A stretch of DNA of 15,463 bases, taken from contig PKZC01000303.1 in assembly GCA_003132905.1 (NCBI GenBank), forward strand, positions 5,690 through 21,152, written 5' to 3'. Of this stretch, positions 7,477 to 14,051 are shown piece by piece (positions within the stretch are counted from its first letter, which is position 1; each line of letters opens with the position of its first letter). The stretch comes from Bryobacterales bacterium. GTDB lineage: Bacteria; Acidobacteriota; Terriglobia; Bryobacterales; Bryobacteraceae. A model generated the notes under the pieces. That model saw only the letters and a list, made by a program, of their open reading frames with translations. It was not told where the DNA came from and made no database searches. The translations under genes were made by a program, and so were the position numbers.

Positions 7477-9192
7477 ATGATCTTCGGTAATAAGTTAAAC
7501 ATTGCCGTTTACTTGGCGTCCACGGCCTTCTTCGTTTGTACAAGGCCGGCGGATACCGCATTCGCTCAAGCGACTATTCCATCGGTTGTTACATTCCACA
7601 ACGATCCGCAACGGACGGGTCAGAATCTGCAAGAGACGATTCTTACGCTCGCTAACGTAAATCCGACTCAATTCGGCAAGCTCTTCTCATACCCGGTAGA
7701 TGGCCAGTTGTATACGCAACCTCTGTATGTGCCTGCGGTAACGATTCCGGGCAAGGGTGTGCATAACGTTGTTTATGTGACCACCGAGGCTGATAGCGTT
7801 TATGCATTCGATGCCGACAGCGCCTCGGCGAATCCGGCTCCCCTGTGGTACGTAAGCTTCGCAAATCCTCCCAAGGTGGTGCCGGTTCCGTCCGACTGCA
7901 ATACCAGCTCGTGCACGATTCAACCCACCCAAGGAATCACGGGAACACCCGTTATCTCCACGGCCACGAAGACTATTTATTTGGTGGCCCGGACGCAGGA
8001 GACGACAGCCGCGGGAAAACTCAGTTACTACTACCGTCTGCACGCTCTCGATATCACCAGTGGAGCCGAAAAACCAGGCAGCCCCGCGGTGATTTGCGGG
8101 GTCACTTCTCCCACTACCGGCTGCCTTATCGGCGCTGGCAGATTGAACGCGGTGACGGGAAATCAACGGCCCGCACTACTTCTGCTTCCGCAAACCGGAA
8201 CGGCTGAAGGCGTCGTTTATATAGCGTTCGTCAACGCGGGAATGTTGATGGCCTATGACGCTTCTACGCTAAAACAACTGGCGAGTTGGACTTCGGTGCC
8301 CAATCCGGAATATAACGCCAAGGATGTACGGGTATCGGGTGGACTGTGGGGCAGCGGCAATGCGGTGGCCGCGGGCGATGCGGGCAATATCTTCGTCGTT
8401 GTCGGCGATGGATATTGGGATGCCGGCACGGGCGGCGCCAATTATGGGGACAGTGTGGTCAGGCTGCACCTGACCCCCGGCGCAACTAAAGGCACGTTCC
8501 AGTTTACGGTTGAAGATTACTTCACGCCGTCCGACCAGGAATGCAGGTCGGAAAACGACGTCGATCTAGGCTCGGGCGGTGTCATGGTATTGCCGCAGCA
8601 GACTGGTCCGGTGCTCCACGAATTATTGGCCGCCGGTAAAGGAGGTCCGAAGTGCGATAGCGCCAGCCCGATCGAACTCGTCAATACGCAGAACATGGGA
8701 AAGCTAGGCGGCCAGGTACAGACCGTTCAAGGATCAATCAATGGCTACTTCAGTACTCCGGCGTATTGGGAAGCTGCCTCAGGCAAGAGGTTCGTCTACT
8801 ACGGTGGCTTAATTTTTAGTGGGGGCCAAGGTGACTATCTTCGCCAATATTCCATAATCAAGGGCAACATCGACCCGGTAACATCGATCGCTGAAAGCCC
8901 CGAAACATTCGTGGTGGGAACTACACCGTCCGTTTCCGCTAACGGGGGCACCAACGGGATTGTGTGGGCCACAGAACGAACCGACAAGTTGGAGCCTCCA
9001 ATTTCAACCCATCCCGCCATTTTGCACGCCTACGACGCCCGAAACATCGCCACCGAACTCTATAACAGCGCCATGAAACCGGCCAGGGACCAAGCCGGCC
9101 CGGCCAACAAGTTCACCGTGCCCACGGTGGTGAACGGCAAGGTATACGTGGGCACTCAATCCGAGTTGGACGTATACGGGTTACTTCCTTAA
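7477..9192 (+). CDS. Propeller E: secreted PQQ-like beta-propeller protein, close paralogue of A
   Basis: ATG 7477 follows an AAGGTGAAGAG purine stretch and gives 571 aa. The signal peptide has Lys6, a core around IAVYLASTAFFV and likely cleavage after Ala30 (AFA|Q). The mature protein begins ATIPSVVTFHNDPQRTGQN and tracks propeller A almost residue for residue: YAFDADSASANPAPLW, RLHALDITSGAEK, VICGVTSPTTGCLIGAGRLN, GGLWGSGNAVAAGDAGNIFVVVGDG, DVDLGSGG and a final blade ending LDVYGLLP. The paired cysteines of A are kept (VPSDCNTSSC, CGVTSPTTGC). A 35-bp stretch (8101-8135) is identical to A. It is separated from A by B, C and D, so the A/E pair did not arise by a simple adjacent duplication, or B-C-D were inserted later (inference). 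The molecular function is unknown. Confidence 0.88.
   Translation: MIFGNKLNIAVYLASTAFFVCTRPADTAFAQATIPSVVTFHNDPQRTGQNLQETILTLANVNPTQFGKLFSYPVDGQLYTQPLYVPAVTIPGKGVHNVVYVTTEADSVYAFDADSASANPAPLWYVSFANPPKVVPVPSDCNTSSCTIQPTQGITGTPVISTATKTIYLVARTQETTAAGKLSYYYRLHALDITSGAEKPGSPAVICGVTSPTTGCLIGAGRLNAVTGNQRPALLLLPQTGTAEGVVYIAFVNAGMLMAYDASTLKQLASWTSVPNPEYNAKDVRVSGGLWGSGNAVAAGDAGNIFVVVGDGYWDAGTGGANYGDSVVRLHLTPGATKGTFQFTVEDYFTPSDQECRSENDVDLGSGGVMVLPQQTGPVLHELLAAGKGGPKCDSASPIELVNTQNMGKLGGQVQTVQGSINGYFSTPAYWEAASGKRFVYYGGLIFSGGQGDYLRQYSIIKGNIDPVTSIAESPETFVVGTTPSVSANGGTNGIVWATERTDKLEPPISTHPAILHAYDARNIATELYNSAMKPARDQAGPANKFTVPTVVNGKVYVGTQSELDVYGLLP
8101..8135 (+). repeat. 35-bp identity block shared with propeller A (copy 2)
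   Basis: This is the partner of 1438-1472. One mismatch lies just upstream (C in A, G in E at the preceding base), and mismatches resume directly downstream after GGCGC. Confidence 0.5.
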
Positions 9193-9232
9193 ACATATGA
9201 TATCTGCCATGAATGCGCATTTAATGACACCT

Positions 9233-9239
9233 GGAGGAG
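9233..9239 (+). promoter_or_regulatory. Strong ribosome binding site deciding a TTG start for propeller F
   Basis: GGAGGAG lies directly before an in-frame TTG at 9242. None of the upstream in-frame ATGs (9197, 9212, 9224) has a purine-rich site. Starting at TTG also trims the product to a textbook signal peptide, so I take this as the real start site. Confidence 0.6.
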
Positions 9240-9241
9240 CT

Positions 9242-11005
9242 TTGACTCGCAACCTTTTATCGCGATGGCATTCTGTTTTGCCGTTGATAGTCTTGAGCGC
9301 CGGTGTGCTCTCTGCTCAAACCACCAACGTGATGACTTGGCATAACAACAATCAACGGGACGGGCTGAACAGTACCGAAACCACGCTCACCCAAGCGACA
9401 GTCACGAAGAAGACCTTTGGCAAAATCTGTTCCACCGGACCGGGCGTCATCGATGGGCAAATCTACGCCGAACCGCTTGTGGTGGCGGATGGAATTAAAG
9501 GCTACAGCCAGGTGGTTTACGTGGCTACCATGAATGACACGGTCTATTTCATCGATGGCGGCAGTACAGACTGCGCGGTGATCAAAACAATCAGCCTGCT
9601 GCAACCCAACGAGAAAGCGGTTCCGTGTACCGACATTGGCCAGAGGACCTGTGGGACGTTTGATCCCCAGGTCGGTATCCTCGGTACACCAGTGATCAAC
9701 TACATCACCAATACCATGTACCTGGTCACCTGGACGGAATCGACCGCCGGTACTTGTCCTACCACCAAAGCCCCAGCCTGCTTCGTTCATCGCTTGCACG
9801 CTCTCGACATCAGCACTGGCCTGGAAAGGTACAACGGCCCAGTGGTCATTCCAAGTGTCACCATTGGGAAGAACAAATTTACGTCCTTCAATCATATTCA
9901 GAGGCCTGGCTTGCTTTTCTTGCAAAATATCCCAGGAAACCTAGACCAAGAAGTGTATGTCGGTTTCTCGGGGATGGACGGAGCCGGCACTGTCGGGAAG
10001 AGCGTACCGAACGGCTGGGTGTTCGGCTTTAACGCACTGAATCTTTCGGCCCCGCCGTTGGCTTGGACCACCACACCGACCGGTGAAGGCGGAGGCGTGT
10101 GGATGAGCGGAGCAGGCCTTGCGGCTGGCATCGACTATGGACCTGGCGATGACCCGTATATCTATGTTTCCACCGGAGACGGAACGTTTGACGCCGAAGA
10201 CGGCGGATCGAACTATGGAGACAGCTTTGTAAAGTTAACGACCAACCTGACGGTGAGCAGCTATTTCACCCCGTACAGGCAATACTGCGACGACGTTGGC
10301 GATGGCGATCTTGGATCGGGTGGAGTGATGTTGATCCCCAACATGGTGGGTTCCAGCACGATGGTGTTTGCAATTGCGAACGGCAAGGACGGCAACCTTT
10401 ACGTGATGGATCGGACCAATCCGGGTGGTTATGCGGGCCCGGCGGGGAATATCTGTCCGAAGCCGGCGGGAACGAATTTGAATCTTGAAACCATCCCCGC
10501 GTCGACAGGAGAGTTCTATAGCGCCGGCGCTTATTGGAGCCAGAATCTATATTCGGTTGCCAACGCTTCACCCATACAGAGGTACGGAATCAGCGGCACT
10601 GCCTGCAGCCCCGGCCCAGTATGTAAGGCCCCGGCGGCCACTTCTGTCACCAAATTTCGATATGGCACGGTTCCGGTAGTCTCCTCGAATGACGACAAAA
10701 CCGGAACCGCGATTGTCTGGGCCATCAACGGAAATGGGTGGCCGAACGGCAATGCAAAAGTGACGCCTATCCCGGCGGTACTTTTCGCCTACGATGCCGA
10801 GCACATCTTGGCCCCGAGTACGATTCCCCTGTTGTGGAATAGCTCGCAATGCCCGACGCGAGATCAAGCCGGAAACGCAACGAAGTTCGCGGTGCCAACC
10901 GTCGCAAATGGCCGAGTCTTCATCGGAACGATGGATCCGTCGGACGAGACGAAAACCGCGGGGCGGCTCGATGTCTATGGACCCACCACAGAGGCTTGCA
11001 AATGA
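9242..11005 (+). CDS. Propeller F: divergent secreted PQQ-like beta-propeller protein
   Basis: The start is taken at TTG 9242 behind GGAGGAG, giving 587 aa. ATG 9197 would add 15 residues. The signal peptide is MTRNLLSRWH plus the core SVLPLIVLSAGVL, with cleavage after LSA (about residue 25). The mature protein starts QTTNVMTWHNNNQRDGLNST and follows the A/E layout, but with clear divergence: a Cys-rich loop near CTDIGQRTCGT, GTCPTTKAPACF, RLHALDISTG, GGGVWMSGAGLAAG, VSTGDGTFDAEDGG, DGDLGSGGVMLIPN, LFAYDAEH and a last blade interrupted by about nine residues (DPSDETKTA) before LDVYG. It is the most distant of the five propellers and probably has a distinct ligand or partner (inference). The stop overlaps the start of the sulfotransferase gene as ATGA, so the two are translationally coupled. 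Confidence 0.86.
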   Translation: MTRNLLSRWHSVLPLIVLSAGVLSAQTTNVMTWHNNNQRDGLNSTETTLTQATVTKKTFGKICSTGPGVIDGQIYAEPLVVADGIKGYSQVVYVATMNDTVYFIDGGSTDCAVIKTISLLQPNEKAVPCTDIGQRTCGTFDPQVGILGTPVINYITNTMYLVTWTESTAGTCPTTKAPACFVHRLHALDISTGLERYNGPVVIPSVTIGKNKFTSFNHIQRPGLLFLQNIPGNLDQEVYVGFSGMDGAGTVGKSVPNGWVFGFNALNLSAPPLAWTTTPTGEGGGVWMSGAGLAAGIDYGPGDDPYIYVSTGDGTFDAEDGGSNYGDSFVKLTTNLTVSSYFTPYRQYCDDVGDGDLGSGGVMLIPNMVGSSTMVFAIANGKDGNLYVMDRTNPGGYAGPAGNICPKPAGTNLNLETIPASTGEFYSAGAYWSQNLYSVANASPIQRYGISGTACSPGPVCKAPAATSVTKFRYGTVPVVSSNDDKTGTAIVWAINGNGWPNGNAKVTPIPAVLFAYDAEHILAPSTIPLLWNSSQCPTRDQAGNATKFAVPTVANGRVFIGTMDPSDETKTAGRLDVYGPTTEACK

Positions 11006-12015
11006 ACGAGGGTACAGGGCCGCTGTTTCTGGTGGGGGTCTGGCGCTCCGGAACCTCACTGTTGCAAACCCTGCTGAATCAACACTCGCAGATCGGCCTG
11101 ATGTATGAGGCAGAGCTTCCGCTATTGAAGCCGCTTTTTGTAGGCGGCGCCGCGAAAGCGGACTGGCTGGAACGCTGGGACTTCTGGAACAGCGCGCTCA
11201 CGCGTCACCGGATTGAACCGCGCGCCGTTCTGCCGCGGTCGAGCCACCTCAGAAGCGCGGCCGAAACAGTCTATCGCAGCTACGCGCTGCGCAACGGAGC
11301 TGTGATCTTTGGTGAAAAATCGCCCAACTATTGGGATTCTCTCGAAAGGCTGTCGAAGACTTTCCCATTCGCTCGTTTCATCATTCTCTGGCGAAATCCG
11401 TTGGCCATATGCCGCAGCGTGAAATCGGCGGGAAAGAGCGAGCCTTACTTCGCCAAGCGCGGAATGCTGCTGCGGGCACTGCTAGCGTGCGAAAAGCTAA
11501 AGGAGCAGCGAGACCGCCTGGTAGCGCGTGGGGTTCCGCTGCATGAACTGAACTATGAAGAACTGGTCCGGGATCCAGCCGCGACGCTGCAGGACATATG
11601 CACCTTTCTGGATATTCCGCTGGAATCGCGAATGATCACGCTCGAAGATGCGGACCGTTTGTCGATATACGCAGGCCAGCATCATTCGCTGGTGAAGGGC
11701 GATCACATCGTTCCATCCCAGAAGCGCCCGGAAAATCTCCCCAAGAAGTTCAAGGATAAGGCGGACCGGTACGTCGCGCGTTGGCGGGAGCAGTCTTTCG
11801 GAACATTCCCGCTTTATGCTTCGGCGGACGCAGAAAATGCGCGCAAACCGGGCCTGCTGGAAAGATTGAGCGATCGCCTGTTGTTCTGGCTTCTTCGCCG
11901 GCTAGACGCAACCGTAGTTTGGATTTATTGTTGGGCGCCTCTTTCACTATTAAAGGCATGGCGAGCAAGGAGACGGCAGGGCGAACTCGCTATTGGAGCG
12001 GAGTCCGGCTCCTAG
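11002..12015 (+). CDS. PAPS-dependent sulfotransferase
   Basis: ATG 11002 overlaps the stop of propeller F (ATGA), with GAGG (10991-10994) seven bases upstream. The product has 337 aa, no signal peptide, and is probably cytoplasmic. It fits the Sulfotransfer_3-type family. The 5'-phosphosulfate loop is GVWRSGTSLL (residues 12-21), followed by GEKSPNYW at 104-111. The 3'-phosphate motif is IILWRNPLAICRSVKSAG, with Arg131 and Ser139 as the expected PAPS contacts. YEELVRDP and the Lys/Arg-rich stretch after HHSLVKGDH also fit the family. A hydrophobic C-terminal stretch (LLFWLLRRLDATVVWIYCWAPLSLL) may attach it to the inner membrane. The enzyme should move sulfate from PAPS to a hydroxyl or amine of a glycan, lipid or peptide; the acceptor is not deducible. 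PAPS supply is encoded 21 bp downstream by the fused sulfurylase/kinase, which strongly supports the call. Confidence 0.92.
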   Translation: MNEGTGPLFLVGVWRSGTSLLQTLLNQHSQIGLMYEAELPLLKPLFVGGAAKADWLERWDFWNSALTRHRIEPRAVLPRSSHLRSAAETVYRSYALRNGAVIFGEKSPNYWDSLERLSKTFPFARFIILWRNPLAICRSVKSAGKSEPYFAKRGMLLRALLACEKLKEQRDRLVARGVPLHELNYEELVRDPAATLQDICTFLDIPLESRMITLEDADRLSIYAGQHHSLVKGDHIVPSQKRPENLPKKFKDKADRYVARWREQSFGTFPLYASADAENARKPGLLERLSDRLLFWLLRRLDATVVWIYCWAPLSLLKAWRARRRQGELAIGAESGS

Positions 12016-12036
12016 CAGCGTTCAAGGAAGACTGAT

Positions 12037-13863
12037 ATGCGAAAACATAAACATATTGATCCCGAACTTAAATTGTTAGTACCACCCTACGGCGGCGCCC
12101 TGGTCGATCTCGTCGTCGGGCCCCAGGAACGCGCCGAATTGGCCCAGGAAGCCACGGAGCTTTCCTCGCTGCAACTGTCTCCCCGCTCCTTGTGCGACCT
12201 GGAACTGCTGGCCGTGGGCGCTTTTTCGCCCTTGCGCCGCTTCATGAATCGGGCTGAATATCTTTCTGTTTTAGAGCACATGCGGCTACCGGACGGAACG
12301 CTGTGGCCCATTCCGATTACACTGCCGGTGGACAATGCCGCCGGGTGGACGGGGAAGCGAATCGGACTGCGCAGCCCCAGCAACCACCTGATCGCGATCA
12401 TGGAAATTGAGGAGATCTTCGAGCGCGAGATGGAATTGGAGCCGCAGATGGTATGCGGAACCTGCAGTGAAGATCACAGCCTGGTTGCGGAAATGCGCAC
12501 TTGGGGCAAGTATTATCTGAGCGGTTCATTGAAGGTCCTAGAACTGCCCCAGCATTATGATTTCCCCGAATTGCGGCTTACGCCGGCGCAGGTGCGGGAT
12601 CGGCTGGAGCAAATGGGAAATCGCGATGTCGTCGCGTTCCAGACGCACAAGCCTATGCATCGAGCTCAGGAAGTGCTTACCAAACGGGCGAAGGAAGCAG
12701 TGGGCGGCAGCTTGCTGGTTCACCCGGTAGTGGGAGTAACGCGGCCTGGCGATATCGATCACTTTACTCGCGTGCAAGTTTATAAAATGCTGATCGATCG
12801 CTACTACGATTCGAACAGCACGTTATTGGGGCTCTTGCCTCTGGCCATGCGAATGGCGGGACCGCGAGAAGCGCTCTGGCATGCGATCGTCCGCAGGAAC
12901 TTCGGCGCCAATCACCTTATTGTCGGACGCGATTATGCCAGTCCGGATAACAACTCTCAGGGGCAACCCTTCTATGGTCCCTATGAGGCCCACGAACTGC
13001 TGTCGCGTTACAGCCAGGAAATAGGTGTTCAGCCCGCGCTCTATGACGATCTGGTTTACATTCCCACCGAGGACCGTTATGAGCAGGTAACCCGGATTCC
13101 CGAAAAAGCGAAAACACTCTCGATTTCCGCTACCCAGGTTCGCAACGATTATCTCGCCAAAGGGAAGCTGCTGCCATCCTGGTTCACGCGTCCGGAAACG
13201 GCTGCGATATTAGCTAGAACTTTCCCGCCGCGATGCCGGCAAGGAGTCTGCATCTGGCTCACGGGTCTGCCCAGTTCAGGGAAATCGACCATCGCCGAGA
13301 TCCTGGCCATTCTGCTCACCGAGCATGGACGCCGGATCACCATGCTCGATGGCGACGTGGTACGCACGCATCTTTCCAAAGGCCTGGGGTTCTCGCGCGA
13401 GGATCGCGATGTGAACGTCCGGCGCATTGGCTTTGTGGCAGCCGAGATCGCCCGTCACAACGGCACCGTCATCTGCGCCGCGGTGAGCCCGTTCAACTCA
13501 ACACGCAATCAGGTGCGCGCTATGGCTGGCGAGGAGAATTTCGCACTGGTCTATGTCAACACTGCTCCGGAAGTTTGCGAGCGGCGCGACGTGAAAGGTT
13601 TCTACGCCAAGGCTAGGGCGGGAGAGCTCAAGGGCTTTACAGGCGTGGATGATCCATACGAACCGCCGCAAAATCCCGACGTGACTTTGGAGACAGTCCA
13701 TTCCACGCCTGAGCAGAACGCGCGCAAAATTGTAGATTGGTTGCGCCAGCGCGGATTTATCGAAGCGGGCCTGGAAGAGGCAAGTTCCAATGGATCTGCG
13801 GGGAGTAGCGAATCCGGTGTGGAACTTGCTTACTCCTTGCGCCCTTGGTACGCGAGCATCTAG
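12037..13863 (+). CDS. sat/cysC: Fused ATP sulfurylase / APS kinase (PAPS synthetase), sulfurylase active site altered
   Basis: This 608-aa cytoplasmic protein starts at ATG 12037 behind AAGGA (12024-12028). Residues ~1-395 are ATP sulfurylase: PUA-like N-terminus with LLAVGAFSPL and TLWPIPITLP, then the catalytic domain with LLVHPVVG, LPLAMRMAGPREALWHAIVRRNFG and ISATQVR. Residues ~400-575 are APS kinase: P-loop GLPSSGKST (410-418), LDGDVVR (437-443), LGFSREDRDVN, VSPF and GFTGVDDPYEPP. The layout follows the Aquifex aeolicus bifunctional enzyme. The kinase half keeps all its motifs. In the sulfurylase half, the usual QTRNPxHRxH reads QTHKPMHRAQ (202-211) and GRDHA reads GRDYA (297-301), so Arg, Asn and the second His of HxxH are lost. 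Sulfurylase activity is therefore doubtful, and APS might come from another enzyme (inference). About 35 low-complexity Ser/Gly/Glu-rich residues extend the C-terminus. It is the last gene of the operon and supplies PAPS to the sulfotransferase. Confidence 0.93.
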   Translation: MRKHKHIDPELKLLVPPYGGALVDLVVGPQERAELAQEATELSSLQLSPRSLCDLELLAVGAFSPLRRFMNRAEYLSVLEHMRLPDGTLWPIPITLPVDNAAGWTGKRIGLRSPSNHLIAIMEIEEIFEREMELEPQMVCGTCSEDHSLVAEMRTWGKYYLSGSLKVLELPQHYDFPELRLTPAQVRDRLEQMGNRDVVAFQTHKPMHRAQEVLTKRAKEAVGGSLLVHPVVGVTRPGDIDHFTRVQVYKMLIDRYYDSNSTLLGLLPLAMRMAGPREALWHAIVRRNFGANHLIVGRDYASPDNNSQGQPFYGPYEAHELLSRYSQEIGVQPALYDDLVYIPTEDRYEQVTRIPEKAKTLSISATQVRNDYLAKGKLLPSWFTRPETAAILARTFPPRCRQGVCIWLTGLPSSGKSTIAEILAILLTEHGRRITMLDGDVVRTHLSKGLGFSREDRDVNVRRIGFVAAEIARHNGTVICAAVSPFNSTRNQVRAMAGEENFALVYVNTAPEVCERRDVKGFYAKARAGELKGFTGVDDPYEPPQNPDVTLETVHSTPEQNARKIVDWLRQRGFIEAGLEEASSNGSAGSSESGVELAYSLRPWYASI

Positions 13864-13872
13864 CACTGCTAG

Positions 13873-14037
13873 TTGTTCCACCAGACCCAAAATTTCTTAA
13901 TCGCTTCGGACCCCGACCCGTGGCTGTGGACGAAGTCTGCCCAATTGGCATTGGCGGCGGGATCCTCCGAAGACTATGGCGTTAGAAATGCGGGCGAATT
14001 CTCCTTCACCCGCATGAATTTCTTCGATTCGAACTGA
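13873..14037 (+). pseudogene. Orphan C-terminal coding fragment (54 codons), parent gene unrecognised
   Basis: Between the sulfurylase/kinase gene and the next CDS an open frame runs from just after a TAG (13870-13872) to TGA 14035-14037. It reads like real protein: FLIASDPDPWLWTKSAQLAL, then an AAGSSEDYG turn, ending GEFSFTRMNFFDSN. Codon third positions are mostly G/C, as in neighbouring genes. There is no ATG or ribosome site at its 5' end; only a TTG at 13873 could serve. I therefore read it as the 3' remnant of a gene whose 5' part was removed when the operon end came to lie here. Its stop is 14 bp upstream of the next CDS, as if the two once formed an operon. A genuine small protein is the alternative. 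I do not recognise the family. Confidence 0.4.
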
Positions 14038-14051
14038 GGTAAGGTTGTCTG

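Noticed and set aside
9257..9925. Minus-strand open frame of 222 codons opposite propeller F
   Set aside because: It lies entirely antisense to a well-supported secreted protein, with no family features.
796..11005. Calling the propellers PQQ-dependent dehydrogenases
   Set aside because: The blades are PQQ-like, but I see none of the catalytic or PQQ-coordinating residues of methanol/glucose dehydrogenases, so only the fold class is supported.
13860..13872. 13-bp near-perfect palindrome at the stop codon of the PAPS synthetase gene as a terminator
   Set aside because: The arms are only six bases with a one-base centre and no T-run follows. It is too weak to call a terminator.
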